Assembly: GCA_049616325.1 (NCBI GenBank)
Contig: JBMZHG010000011.1
Location: 1-61,364, forward strand
Length of the DNA stretch: 61,364 bases
Direction: 5' to 3'
Source: UBA11663 sp049616325
GTDB taxonomy: Bacteria > Bacteroidota > Bacteroidia > Flavobacteriales_D > Sanyastnellaceae
Every line of letters starts with the position of its first letter. Positions within the stretch are counted from its first letter, which is position 1. Below the pieces are notes generated by a model that searched no databases, was not told the origin of the DNA, and worked only from the letters and a program-made list of their open reading frames with translations. The position numbers were made by a program, and so were the translations under genes. Below, one piece after another: positions 51,507 through 60,046 of this stretch.

Positions 51507-51594
51507 CGCCCACCGCCTTTGACGCCCACGGCCCTTGACGCGCCGCCGTTGACGCGCCGCCTCTGACGCGTACCGCCTCTGACGCCCCCACTGC
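51502..51594. repeat. Six-unit decayed tandem repeat at the bshB1 stop codon
   Basis: Units at 51502-51517, 51518-51533, 51534-51547, 51548-51561, 51562-51577 and 51578-51594 are 16, 16, 14, 14, 16 and 17 bp long. The first unit is TTTGACGCCCACCGCC; all share TGACGC. The first unit contains the bshB1 stop (51504-51506). There are no spacers, so it is not a CRISPR array. It sits in the convergent gap before the GT4 gene. Confidence 0.85.
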
Positions 51595-51633
51595 AAGCCC
51601 CTCGAGGCGCCCTGGCCTGAATGTGGCGAGCGC

Positions 51634-52842
51634 TCAGCGCCCCAGCACCTCCCGGTACACCGCGTCGTACGCGTCCGCCACGGCCTCGACGCTGAAGTGC
51701 TTCACCGCGTAGTCCCGAATCGCCTCGGCCTCCCACGTGCTCTCGGCGACGGCCTCGAACGCCGTGTCCCACGCTTGAACGTCCGCCCCGGCCTCGAGCA
51801 AAAACCCGCGCCCACTCAGCCCGGGCGCCAAGTGCTCGGAAATCCCGCCCACGTCGGTGCTCATCACGGGGAGTCCCGTCGCCCACGCTTCGGGAATGAC
51901 GCACGGGAAGTTTTCGCGTCGGCTGTTCAACACCAGCACGTCGTGCTCTTGCATCTGCCGCGCCACGTCTTCGCCCGAGAGCGGTCCCGTGAACGCGATC
52001 CGGTCTTCGAGCCCGCGCTCCTTGACCCAAGCTCGGTGCCCGTCCAGGCTCGCCTTTTCACCCCCGACCAGCGTCGCCCGCCACGTCGGCCTTTTCGCGA
52101 GCTGCACTTCGAGGGCTTTGAGGAGTCCGGAGATGTTTTTTTGGTCTTCGTTCATCGAGCTGACGTGAAGCACACGCTCCACCCCCCGGCCTTCCATTTT
52201 CCGGCGCGAAGCTCCCACCACCACGCCAGCCAGCGTCTCCAATTCCGCGGGCTTGAACCTCTGCACGTCCACCACGTTGGGCACCACGCGGACCTTGACG
52301 CCCGGCACCCACGCCTGCATCGCCTCGCCCAAATCCGCACTTACCGGACACACCACGTCCACGCCCTTGACGACATCTTTCACCACCCGCCGACGCCACC
52401 ACGGCAACGCCTTCATGTCGTGGTACGCGGTCCAATGCTCCGTCAACACCACAGGCACGCTCCATTTCTTCGCCCAAGCCACCGACGCTGCCCCCGCCGG
52501 ATACGCCACGTGCAAATGCACCACGTCCGGCTTCCAATCCATTCGAACCGCTTCGCTTGCCACAGCACGCGCCATCCCCAACAGCTGGGGCCGCGTCGCT
52601 TCGTGATACAGTCGCTTCACCGTCCACGGTTGTCCCGCCACCTCGCGCTCCTCCACGCCGTTTTTTTCGCGCATCTTCAGCACGTTCGTTGCCCCACTGC
52701 CCACAGCCACCGGCGCCCAAACCTCCCCACCGTGCTTCGTTGCCACCGCCTCCACATGCCGCTCCACGAAGTTTCCAAGGCTCGGATGCACCTCCGACGG
52801 AAACCAACTGGCCACGTGCAGAATTTGGAGTTTGGCACTCAT
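51634..52842 (-). CDS. Glycosyltransferase family 4 protein
   Basis: A 402-residue GT-B enzyme. HVASWFPSEVHPSLGNFVERH at the start is the acceptor domain; HLHVAYPAGAASVAWA and LTEHWTAYH lie mid-N-terminal; the donor part has EDQKNISGLLKALE, FTGPLSGEDVA and the E-x7-E motif in ENFPCVIPEAWATGLP. It resembles GT4 enzymes of surface polysaccharide rather than BshA. Acceptor and sugar are unknown. Stand-alone, convergent with bshB1. Confidence 0.88.
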   Translation of the reverse strand: MSAKLQILHVASWFPSEVHPSLGNFVERHVEAVATKHGGEVWAPVAVGSGATNVLKMREKNGVEEREVAGQPWTVKRLYHEATRPQLLGMARAVASEAVRMDWKPDVVHLHVAYPAGAASVAWAKKWSVPVVLTEHWTAYHDMKALPWWRRRVVKDVVKGVDVVCPVSADLGEAMQAWVPGVKVRVVPNVVDVQRFKPAELETLAGVVVGASRRKMEGRGVERVLHVSSMNEDQKNISGLLKALEVQLAKRPTWRATLVGGEKASLDGHRAWVKERGLEDRIAFTGPLSGEDVARQMQEHDVLVLNSRRENFPCVIPEAWATGLPVMSTDVGGISEHLAPGLSGRGFLLEAGADVQAWDTAFEAVAESTWEAEAIRDYAVKHFSVEAVADAYDAVYREVLGR

Positions 52843-52899
52843 GATTCAAAGGTCGAAAGAAGTCGGCAAGAGAAGCGCTTGACATTGAGACAACTTAAA

Positions 52900-52907
52900 T
52901 ATCTTTG
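52900..52907 (+). promoter_or_regulatory. -7 box TATCTTTG for tRNA-His
   Basis: Perfect match with TTG at 52879-52881, 18 bp upstream, as the -33 element; 41 nt before the mature tRNA. Confidence 0.65.
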
Positions 52908-52948
52908 CGCTCCCTTCCGGACCTCACGTGGTCTCAACGAGGGAACAC

Positions 52949-53023
52949 GGTGGCTATAGCTCAGCTGGTTAGAGCATCGGTTTGTGGTGCCGAGGGTCGT
53001 GGGTTCAAATCCCATTAGCCACC
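52949..53023 (+). tRNA. tRNA-His (GTG anticodon)
   Basis: Cloverleaf: extra G(-1) at 52949 pairing with C73 at 53023, acceptor stem GTGGCTA with TAGCCAC, D arm GCTC-AGCTGGTTA-GAGC, anticodon loop TTGTGGT (anticodon GTG), T arm with GGTTCAAAT. The G(-1):C73 pair is specific to tRNA-His. The CCA end is not encoded. Confidence 0.93.
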
Positions 53024-53033
53024 CACCAAAACA

Positions 53034-53065
53034 AGCCCCGCACGCAAGTGCGGGGCTTTCTTTTT
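53034..53065 (+). terminator. Rho-independent terminator after tRNA-His
   Basis: AGCCCCGCAC, GCAA tetraloop, GTGCGGGGCT, then TTCTTTTT. Strong 10-bp stem, 10 nt after the tRNA. Confidence 0.9.
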
Positions 53066-53340
53066 GGGAAAAGCCGACGCCAAGCCGCAGGCTTGAGTGC
53101 AAGGCGAATTCCCCAAAAGAAAGCGCCCCCTCCGCACCGCGGAGAGGGCAAGCTTGTTGAGGTGGGACTGCCGCCCCGTCATTCTTGCGCCACGGCCTCG
53201 CCGCCGGCGCAAACATCCGCTCGGTCACTCCGCGTCCTTTACACACCACCCCCTCCCAAAAGAATTACAGGGTTATCCCGGGATTATATCCCGCACCGTT
53301 CAGCCAGTTTTACGAACCAACAATCCGGAGGCCAGCCCCG
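53066..53340. other. Non-coding stretch between tRNA-His and the anchor-B gene
   Basis: No convincing coding frame on either strand. It holds an imperfect GC hairpin (CCCTCCGC / GCGGAGAGG near 53129-53148) and a palindromic ATCCCGGGAT around 53275-53284. No further tRNA, repeat array or mobile-element end is recognised. Confidence 0.5.
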
Positions 53341-53348
53341 TACCTTTG
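53341..53348 (+). promoter_or_regulatory. -7 box TACCTTTG for the anchor-B gene
   Basis: Perfect match, 4 nt before the ATG at 53353. Confidence 0.6.
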
Positions 53349-53352
53349 AGAC

Positions 53353-55572
53353 ATGCAGAACTTGAAACCGCGCGCGCGGGCCGCAATGGCCTGTGCCGCC
53401 ACCCTTGCCGTCGCCGCCCTCGCCACGACCGCCACGACGGCGCAAACCCCGTGCGTCGATGGCTTCGCCGGCGACTACCCGTGCCAAAACGTCGACTTCC
53501 TGTCCTTCCTTGGCGTCGACGAAGTGGGGGGAGGGGAGATGAATGACATTTGGGGTTGGGTCGACCCGACCGACAGCACCGAATACGTCCTCCTCGGCCG
53601 AACCAACGGCACCGCTTTCATCAACATTTCCGACCCGCTCAACCCGGTGCTCGTGGCGAACCTGCCCACCAACACGGTGAGCTCGCTTTGGCGAGACATC
53701 AAGGTCCACAACAACCACGCGTTCATCGTGTCGGAAGCCAACGGCCACGGCATGCAGGTGGTCGACTTGACGCAGCTCAGCGCCATCGCCAACCCGCCCC
53801 AGCAGATCGCCGCCGATGCGCTCTACACCGGCTGGGGGAACGCCCACAACATCGTCATCAACGAAAGCACGGGCCGTGCCTACGGCGTGGGGACGAGCAC
53901 GTTTCAGGGCGGACTTCACATCGTCGACATCAACGACCCACTCAACCCGACCCTGATTGGCGACTTCGCCGGGGACGGCTACACCCACGACGCCCAGGTC
54001 GTCTCTTACAACGGCCCGGACAGCAACTTCCAAGGAAAGGAAATCGCGTTCTGCTGCAACGAAAACACGGTCACCATCGTGGACGTGACGGACGCTGCCG
54101 ACGCCAGCCTGATCAGCTCCACCGGATACGCCGGCTCGAACTACACCCACCAAGGCTGGCTCACCGAGGACCACGCCTACTTCATCAGCAACGACGAACT
54201 CGACGAGCAGAACCTCGGGGTGAACACGACGTCCTTCATTTGGGACGTGTCCGACCTCAGCGCCCCAGAGCTCATCGGCACCTTCGTCAGCACCTCGACG
54301 GCGATTGACCACAACATGTACGTCCGCGACTCGCTCGTGTATCAGTCCAACTACCGGGCGGGTCTCCGCATCCTGAATGCGTCAAACATCGCCGACGGCG
54401 AATTGGAGGAGATGGGCTACTTCGACGTCTACCCGTCGGACGACGCGCCTCAATTCAATGGGAGCTGGTCGAACTACCCGTACTTCCCCTCCGGCGTCAT
54501 CGCCGTGTCGCACATCGAAGAGGGCGTCTTCTTCCTGAAGATGTCGGACGTGATCGTCGACTACGGCTGCACTGACTCGGAAGCGTGCAACTACGACCCC
54601 GACGCGATACAGGACGACGGGTCGTGCCTCGCGTTCAACGTTTGTGGCGAGTGCCAAGGGGAGGATCTGTTTTGCGTGGGCTGCACGGACGAGGCGTCCT
54701 GCAACTACTCGGACGTTGCGACCATCGACGACGGGTCGTGCTTCGAGATCGACGCGCCCGCCCCCCAATCCGCCATCCAAACCCTGGACCCCGTGACCTT
54801 CACGGCCGAGCCCAACTCGTACTGGTTCGCTAACGAGGATGCGGTCGACGCCCTCACCGTCGCCGAGTCGTACACCTTCCCGCTGTTGCTGGAGTCGGAC
54901 TCGTCGGTTTGGGTGGCGCACTCCAACGCGGAATTCAACGCAACGGGAGGCAAGGCCGCGCCTGATTTCGGTGCGGGCCAATTCCATCCCAACAACGCGT
55001 ACTGGATGCTCTTCGACGTCTACCAAGACGTCCTGTTCGAGTCGTTCGAAGTTTATTCTGAGAGCGGCGGCAACCACACCGTCGAAATCCTCGACGCGGC
55101 AGGCGCCCTTGTGGCGTCTGTTTCGCAAGCGCTCGCGGCAGGCCAGAACGTCTTCACCCTTAACGTGGAACTCCCCGCGAGCGAAGGCTACCAAATCCGC
55201 TCAGGCACCAACTCGCCCTTCCTCTGGCGCGACGATGACAACGCGTCGGTCACCTTCCCGTACGACGTGGGTTCGTTGGCGAGCATCACGGGTACCACCA
55301 TCCAAGGCCAAAACCAGTACACCTACTACTATTTTTACTACAATTGGACCATGTCTTCTTCCAACCCATGCCTCTCGGATCGGGTGGAATTCACCGTCAA
55401 CGTAGACAACACTCAAAACGTGGGTCTGCTTCCGTCCACGTCCACCCGAAAGGTGAACAAGGTTCTCGACCTTGCTGGGCGTGAAGTCGCCCGTCCGCAC
55501 AACCAACTCGTGTTGATGGTGTATTCCGACGGAACGGTGGAGAAGCGGTTTGTGGGTGAGCGCGGCCTCTAA
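53353..55572 (+). CDS. Choice-of-anchor B family secreted protein
   Basis: A 739-residue protein with a signal peptide (about 1-31, ending TTATTAQ). Residues about 40-400 are LVIVD-type beta-propeller repeats (GTAFINISDPLNPVLVANL, GLHIVDINDPLNPTLIGDF) ending in SGVIAVSHIEEGVFFL, the choice-of-anchor B domain. Two Cys-rich DDGSC units follow (GCTDSEACNYDPDAIQDDGS, GCTDEASCNYSDVATIDDGS), then a beta-rich region. The end reads VLDLAGREVARPHNQLVLMV and YSDGTVEKRF, a non-standard C-terminal tail seen in marine Flavobacteriia rather than the usual LYPNP type. Surface or secreted role inferred. Confidence 0.85.
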   Translation: MQNLKPRARAAMACAATLAVAALATTATTAQTPCVDGFAGDYPCQNVDFLSFLGVDEVGGGEMNDIWGWVDPTDSTEYVLLGRTNGTAFINISDPLNPVLVANLPTNTVSSLWRDIKVHNNHAFIVSEANGHGMQVVDLTQLSAIANPPQQIAADALYTGWGNAHNIVINESTGRAYGVGTSTFQGGLHIVDINDPLNPTLIGDFAGDGYTHDAQVVSYNGPDSNFQGKEIAFCCNENTVTIVDVTDAADASLISSTGYAGSNYTHQGWLTEDHAYFISNDELDEQNLGVNTTSFIWDVSDLSAPELIGTFVSTSTAIDHNMYVRDSLVYQSNYRAGLRILNASNIADGELEEMGYFDVYPSDDAPQFNGSWSNYPYFPSGVIAVSHIEEGVFFLKMSDVIVDYGCTDSEACNYDPDAIQDDGSCLAFNVCGECQGEDLFCVGCTDEASCNYSDVATIDDGSCFEIDAPAPQSAIQTLDPVTFTAEPNSYWFANEDAVDALTVAESYTFPLLLESDSSVWVAHSNAEFNATGGKAAPDFGAGQFHPNNAYWMLFDVYQDVLFESFEVYSESGGNHTVEILDAAGALVASVSQALAAGQNVFTLNVELPASEGYQIRSGTNSPFLWRDDDNASVTFPYDVGSLASITGTTIQGQNQYTYYYFYYNWTMSSSNPCLSDRVEFTVNVDNTQNVGLLPSTSTRKVNKVLDLAGREVARPHNQLVLMVYSDGTVEKRFVGERGL

Positions 55573-55590
55573 CCGAGCCTTTTCTGTTAT

Positions 55591-55965
55591 CTTGGAAACA
55601 CGGAACTCAAGGACGTGGTCAAGGGAATGTGCCAACTCGCGCAGGTGGAGGTGAAGGACGTTCCGCTGATTTGGATTAGAAAGGGCGAGGGACTTCAAAA
55701 CATCTACGTGAAGCTTCGAACACCGCGCAAGAAGGTTCGTTGGTAGTACAATGCGGCCAAAGGGGAGATCAACGAAGTGCTTGCCGCGTTCACCATGTTG
55801 CAAGCGTACCGAAAGCGCAAGCGCCAATTGCTCGAGATGAGGCAGAACCTCCAGCGCGGTGTTGAAATTGTGGAAGCCTTCGGACGAGTAGTGTCCCGGT
55901 TGAAGGCCTGGTGCGTTGCTCGCTGGGTCAGCGTCGAGTCAACAGGGAGGGGGAAATGCCGTTGA
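55591..55965 (+). pseudogene. Unrecognised gene remnant with an in-frame amber stop
   Basis: One reading frame from about 55591 (ATG at 55627) to the stop at 55963-55965 is open except for a TAG at 55744-55746. Before it the frame reads KGMCQLAQVEVKDVPLIW and KGEGLQNIYVKLRTPRKKV, after it YNAAKGEINEVLAAFTML and RQNLQRGVEIVEAFGRVV. Composition is protein-like (basic, helical) and third positions are GC-rich on both sides of the stop. No family recognised. Its tail overlaps the convergent VanY-like gene by 38 bp. It may be a decayed gene or chance; a near-consensus box TATCTTGG lies at 55588-55595. Confidence 0.45.
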
Positions 55966-56740
55966 TGTACTTGTCTATCACATCAAGGCTGTCGGCCGTG
56001 TCCGCACCTTCAAAACCTTCGAACTTGGGCACATCGCCTCTTCGGTGAGCGGCATTGAGAGCGTCAAGAAACGGTTGCGCCAAAGGGACATAGCTCCAAT
56101 GCCATGCTTCGGGCTGATAACCGGATCGGGCTGGATCATCTGTGTAGACCTCGGCATACCCAAAATGGTGTGCGGTCTTCCTCAACCAGGCGACGACTTG
56201 GGCGCCGTCTCCTTGAATGAAATCCGAGGGCTCCAAGCTGTGAATGTCGACGTCGGTGCCCCAGTGGTGCCGGCTGCTTCCGGGCATGGAGCTGTACAGG
56301 AGGATGTCACGCGCTTTGTCGACGTTGCTCCAACCCATGTATTTTGGACGCGCCCACTTGCGGTTCCAAATGGCGCGTTGGTGTCCAAACGTACGCGTGG
56401 CACTCAACGCAGTCAATCGAATCCCGTCTGCAAGCGCCGAATCATGCATGGCGACGAACGCATCACGCGCTTCGGTTCTGAGGAAAAGCCCTTCGCGCAA
56501 GCACATGCGCACGGGCAACTCAGAAAACGCGGAGTCTTCGGAGGGTTCGACGTTCCCGAACAACTCCGTGAGTGTGGGAATCCCTCGAACCTCCGTTGGT
56601 GCCTCGGTGCGAGGCCCTTGTTCCGTGCCGGTGGAGTCGACGGCTGCGGGGGAAGCCGTGGACGACGACTCGAGGCTCGGGCTCGTGCACCCCAAGGCGA
56701 AAGCAGCAAAAAGCGCAACCGTCAATCGCCTCGCAATCAT
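55928..56740 (-). CDS. M15 family D-alanyl-D-alanine carboxypeptidase (VanY-like) lipoprotein
   Basis: A 270-residue protein with lipobox FALGC (Cys18). After a low-complexity linker, the peptidase domain has SSRHHWGTDVDIHSL (the SxHxxGxxxD zinc motif) and QPEAWHWSYV (the ExxH site), and LTALSATRTFGHQ upstream matches the substrate loop. It should trim the terminal D-Ala of peptidoglycan stem peptides. It starts 2 nt after the trxB stop, so probably cotranscribed. Confidence 0.88.
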   Translation of the reverse strand: MIARRLTVALFAAFALGCTSPSLESSSTASPAAVDSTGTEQGPRTEAPTEVRGIPTLTELFGNVEPSEDSAFSELPVRMCLREGLFLRTEARDAFVAMHDSALADGIRLTALSATRTFGHQRAIWNRKWARPKYMGWSNVDKARDILLYSSMPGSSRHHWGTDVDIHSLEPSDFIQGDGAQVVAWLRKTAHHFGYAEVYTDDPARSGYQPEAWHWSYVPLAQPFLDALNAAHRRGDVPKFEGFEGADTADSLDVIDKYINGISPSLLTRR

Positions 56741-56742
56741 GC

Positions 56743-57699
56743 TTAGTGCAGTCCCTTGTCGGCGAGGTAGCGCTCTGCGTCAAGTGCCGCCATGCAGCCT
56801 GTCCCGGCAGCCGTAATGGCTTGACGGTACACCTTGTCCGCCGCGTCGCCGCTCACGAACACGCCTTCAACGTTGGTCTTGCTCGTTCCAGGTTGGGCGT
56901 TGACGATGTAACCTTGGTCGTCGAGCGTGATGAAGTCCTTGAAGACGTCGGTGTTGGGCTTGTGACCAATCGCCACGAAGAATCCGGTCGCCGGAATGAC
57001 GTGCTCTTCGCCGGACACGTTGTTCTTCACCTTGACACCGTCGACAGCTTCAGCTCCAAGCACCTCCACGGTTTCAGTGTTGTACAGGACTTCGATGTTG
57101 TCGAGGCTGTTGACGCGGTGCTGCATGGCTTTCGACGCGCGCATTTCGTCGCGACGGACGAGCATGGTGACCTTGGTGCAGAGTTTGGCGAGGTAGCTCG
57201 CTTCTTCGCAAGCGCTGTCACCGGCGCCGACAATCACCACTTCTTGGTTGCGGTAGAAAAACCCGTCGCACACCGCGCAGGCACTCACCCCTCCACCGAG
57301 GTCGCGCAGACGCAACTCGCTTTCGAGGCCGAGCCATTTCGCGGACGCGCCCGTGCTGATGATGACGGTGTCGGCGTGGATTTCCGTTTCCTGGTTGTCG
57401 CCCACCCAAACCTTGTGCACCGGCCCGCTGAAGTCCACTTTCGTCACCCATCCGTAGCGCACGTCCGTGTCGAAACGCTTGGCTTGGTCTTCGAGGTCCT
57501 TCATCATTTGGGGGCCGTTGATGCCTGAAGGGTAGCCGGGGAAGTTGTCGACTTCCGTCGTTTCCGTCAGTTGCCCGCCAGGTTGCTGTCCTTGGTACAG
57601 GACGGGCTTCATGTCCGCGCGTGCAGCGTAGATGGCGGCGGTGTAACCAGCGGGGCCCGATCCAACGATGAGGCAGCGGTGATGTTCAGGAGTGCTCAT
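56743..57699 (-). CDS. trxB: Thioredoxin-disulfide reductase
   Basis: A 318-residue FAD/NADPH enzyme. FAD-binding GSGPAGYTAAIYAAR near residue 13, redox site CAVCDG (C141 and C144), NADPH-binding GAGDSACEEASYLA, and GVFVSGDAADKVYRQ near the C-terminus. It keeps thioredoxin reduced. Promoter box TATTTTTG lies 22 nt upstream. Followed by the VanY-like gene. Confidence 0.95.
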   Translation of the reverse strand: MSTPEHHRCLIVGSGPAGYTAAIYAARADMKPVLYQGQQPGGQLTETTEVDNFPGYPSGINGPQMMKDLEDQAKRFDTDVRYGWVTKVDFSGPVHKVWVGDNQETEIHADTVIISTGASAKWLGLESELRLRDLGGGVSACAVCDGFFYRNQEVVIVGAGDSACEEASYLAKLCTKVTMLVRRDEMRASKAMQHRVNSLDNIEVLYNTETVEVLGAEAVDGVKVKNNVSGEEHVIPATGFFVAIGHKPNTDVFKDFITLDDQGYIVNAQPGTSKTNVEGVFVSGDAADKVYRQAITAAGTGCMAALDAERYLADKGLH

Positions 57700-57721
57700 G
57701 GTGTCTTGTCAATGTGAACCC

Positions 57722-57729
57722 CAAAAATA
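57722..57729 (-). promoter_or_regulatory. -7 box TATTTTTG for trxB
   Basis: Perfect match, 22 nt before the trxB ATG at 57699. Confidence 0.55.
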
Positions 57730-57804
57730 CAGGCCTCACCGCACCCCACGTGCATCCAAGGCCACACGCACCTCCAAAACTTGTCAACGCACCGTCCACG
57801 CGCC

Positions 57805-58596
57805 TCAGCGCAGTCCTCGGTCAATGGCTACGAAGGCGTCCCAAAGCACGTCGTCCGGCGGCGGCGCCAAAATCGACACGGTCTCTCGCTTCACGGGATG
57901 AATGAAGTCGATGCGTCGCGCGTGCAGATGAATGGACGCGTTGTCGTTGGTGCGCCGCGCCCCGTACTTCACGTCGCCCTTGATGGGGCATCCGAGTTGT
58001 GCCATGGTTGCGCGGATTTGGTGGTGGCGCCCCGTTTTGGGAAGCACCTCCACGAAAGCGTAGTGGTCGGATTTTCCGCGCACCTCGTACATGAGTTCGC
58101 ATTCTTTGCGGTTGTCGGAAGGCTTGTCGTGCGCGAAACTTTTGTTGAGCTTCTCGTTCTTTTCGAGGTGGTTGATGACGTGGCCTTCCTCGGCGGGCGG
58201 GTTGGGCTTCACCACAGCCCAGTACGTCTTTTGCATCTCGCGATGCCGGAACATGGTGCTGAGCCGTTTGTGCGCTTTGCTCGTTCGTGCGTAGAGAATC
58301 ACGCCGCTGACGGGGCGATCCAAGCGGTGCACCGTTCCGATGTACGCCTTGCCCGGCTTGTTGTATTTGTGCGCGACGTATTCTGCCACGACTTCGCACA
58401 GGCTCGCTTCGCCTGTGCCGCTTCCCTGCACCACGTCGCCGCTCCGCTTGTTGACCGCCACGATGTGGTTGTCTTCGTACAGCACCTGCAAGTTGTCCTT
58501 TGTGCTGTGCACAATGGGGGATTTGGGGGCTTTGACGAAGCGGTGAAATGCGCCGTCGTTGCGCCGAGGTTGATCGTCGCGTGGCCCCTGCGCCAT
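57805..58596 (-). CDS. RluA family pseudouridine synthase
   Basis: A 263-residue pseudouridine synthase with the RluA motif HRLDRPVSG (catalytic Asp93), LYEDNHIVAVNK at the domain start and TGRHHQIRATMAQLGCPI. No S4 domain is present, so it is a short form; target tRNA or rRNA position cannot be set. It starts in the panB stop region with a 1-base overlap, so likely coupled. Confidence 0.91.
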   Translation of the reverse strand: MAQGPRDDQPRRNDGAFHRFVKAPKSPIVHSTKDNLQVLYEDNHIVAVNKRSGDVVQGSGTGEASLCEVVAEYVAHKYNKPGKAYIGTVHRLDRPVSGVILYARTSKAHKRLSTMFRHREMQKTYWAVVKPNPPAEEGHVINHLEKNEKLNKSFAHDKPSDNRKECELMYEVRGKSDHYAFVEVLPKTGRHHQIRATMAQLGCPIKGDVKYGARRTNDNASIHLHARRIDFIHPVKRETVSILAPPPDDVLWDAFVAIDRGLR

Positions 58597-59411
58597 CAGT
58601 ATTGCTCGGATTCGTTGGGAAAGTCTACCGCACGAACATCGCGGACGTATTGTTGAATGGCGCCAAGCATTTGGTCTCCCAAGTCGCTGTAACGGCGAAG
58701 GAAACGCGGAGAAAAAGCTTGGGTGATTCCCAGCATGTCATGCAGCACGAGCACCTGGCCGTCGCAATCCGCACCCGCGCCAATGCCGATGGTGGGGCAC
58801 TCGACCGAGGCCGTCACTTCCCCGGCAAGGGTGGCAGGAATTTTCTCGAAAACGATGCTGAAGCAGCCGATGTCGTTGAGCAATTTCGCGTCTTCCATGA
58901 GCCGCCGCGCTTCTTCTTCCTCCTTCGCGCGCACGGTGTACGTTCCAAACTTGTAAATCGACTGCGGCGTCAGCCCCAAGTGCCCCATCACGGGGATGCC
59001 CGCGGACAAGATGCGCTCAATGCTCTCTTTGACTTCGCGTCCGCCCTCAAGCTTGACCGCGTGGGCCCCGCTTTCCTTCATGATGCGGATCGCGCTGTTC
59101 AACGCCTCTTTCGAGTTGCCTTGGTACGTGCCAAAGGGAAGGTCCACCACCACCAACGCGCGCTTTGCCGCGCGGACCACGGCTTGCGCGTGGTAGATCA
59201 TGTGGTCAAGGGTGATGGGAAGGGTGGTTTCGTGGCCGGCCATCACGTTGGAGGCGCTGTCGCCCACGAGGATGATGTCCACGCCCGCTTGATCCACCAC
59301 CGTGGCCATGGTGTAGTCGTACGCCGTGAGCATGGCGATTTTCTCGCCACTTTGCTTCATTTCATGCAGCACTTGGGTGGTGATGCGTTTGGCTTCTTTG
59401 TGCACTGACAT
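58596..59411 (-). CDS. panB: 3-methyl-2-oxobutanoate hydroxymethyltransferase
   Basis: A 271-residue TIM-barrel enzyme making ketopantoate from 2-oxoisovalerate and methylenetetrahydrofolate, in pantothenate synthesis. LTAYDYTMATVVDQAG and VGDSASNVMAGHETTLP near the N-terminus, HAVKLEGG in the middle and IGIGAGADCDGQVLVLHD are diagnostic. TACCTTCG lies 4 nt before the ATG. The pathway product would feed coaD. Confidence 0.95.
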   Translation of the reverse strand: MSVHKEAKRITTQVLHEMKQSGEKIAMLTAYDYTMATVVDQAGVDIILVGDSASNVMAGHETTLPITLDHMIYHAQAVVRAAKRALVVVDLPFGTYQGNSKEALNSAIRIMKESGAHAVKLEGGREVKESIERILSAGIPVMGHLGLTPQSIYKFGTYTVRAKEEEEARRLMEDAKLLNDIGCFSIVFEKIPATLAGEVTASVECPTIGIGAGADCDGQVLVLHDMLGITQAFSPRFLRRYSDLGDQMLGAIQQYVRDVRAVDFPNESEQY

Positions 59412-59415
59412 GTTG

Positions 59416-59423
59416 CGAAGGTA
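59416..59423 (-). promoter_or_regulatory. Putative -7 box TACCTTCG for panB
   Basis: One mismatch to TAnnTTTG, exactly 4 nt before the ATG at 59411. Confidence 0.5.
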
Positions 59424-59449
59424 CGGCTCAGAAGCAACGTCTCCTTGCC

Positions 59450-60046
59450 CTAGACCAAACGCCGAAAGGTGAAATTCATCCTGGGCTCGTCCACCTTTGC
59501 CCGGCGCGGGACGCTGTGCTCATGCACGTCTTGCAGGTTTTCCATCACCAGCAAGTCGCCGTGACCCAACTCGACGTTGGTGACCTCCTTGGTTCGGCGG
59601 TCACGGACCTTGAAAGACCGGGTCGCTCCAAGGCTGAGGCTGGCGATGCTCGACGGATCGATTTCCGGTTCGTTGTCGCGATGCCAGCCCATGGCATCTT
59701 GCCCGTTTCTGTAGCCGTTCACCAGAACCGCATTGTACTGCGCGCCAGCCATTTCCGCGACCTGCCCTGTCAATGCGGCCATGGACCCTTCCAGCTCCCG
59801 AGCCGGCCACCGGACCGACGCGTAGGAGTAGGCCGGACCCCACCACGCCGTCCAGCGCGGTTCTTTGTGCCAGGTGCCGAAGACGCGGATGTCGTTTTGG
59901 CGCCAGCCCTCCCCGGATTCGGCCACGTGCCGCCACCACCACGAAAGGTCGAGGTTCGCAAGAGCTTGACGCTGAAGCCAGCACCGCGCGAGTTTCCCGT
60001 CACGCAACCGCTCCTCGAAGAGCACGTCCGTTCTCAATTCAGCCAT
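59450..60046 (-). CDS. AlkB-like alpha-ketoglutarate-dependent dioxygenase
   Basis: A 198-residue Fe(II)/2-oxoglutarate dioxygenase. NGYRNGQDAMGWHRDNE with iron ligands H122 and D124, second His H177 in HEHSVPR, and the C-terminal RMNFTFR that binds 2-oxoglutarate are present. It would reverse alkyl lesions in DNA or RNA. The ATG at 60046 overlaps the antiporter stop by 8 nt, placing it last in a tatA-antiporter-alkB run. Confidence 0.92.
   Translation of the reverse strand: MAELRTDVLFEERLRDGKLARCWLQRQALANLDLSWWWRHVAESGEGWRQNDIRVFGTWHKEPRWTAWWGPAYSYASVRWPARELEGSMAALTGQVAEMAGAQYNAVLVNGYRNGQDAMGWHRDNEPEIDPSSIASLSLGATRSFKVRDRRTKEVTNVELGHGDLLVMENLQDVHEHSVPRRAKVDEPRMNFTFRRLV

Noticed and set aside
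51502..51594. Possible CRISPR array
   Set aside because: Units are 14-17 bp, adjacent, without spacers, and no cas genes are present.
52839..53249. Minus-strand frame across the tRNA-His with GFEPTTLGTTNRCSNQLSYS
   Set aside because: This peptide is the well-known translation of a tRNA gene on the opposite strand; not a protein.
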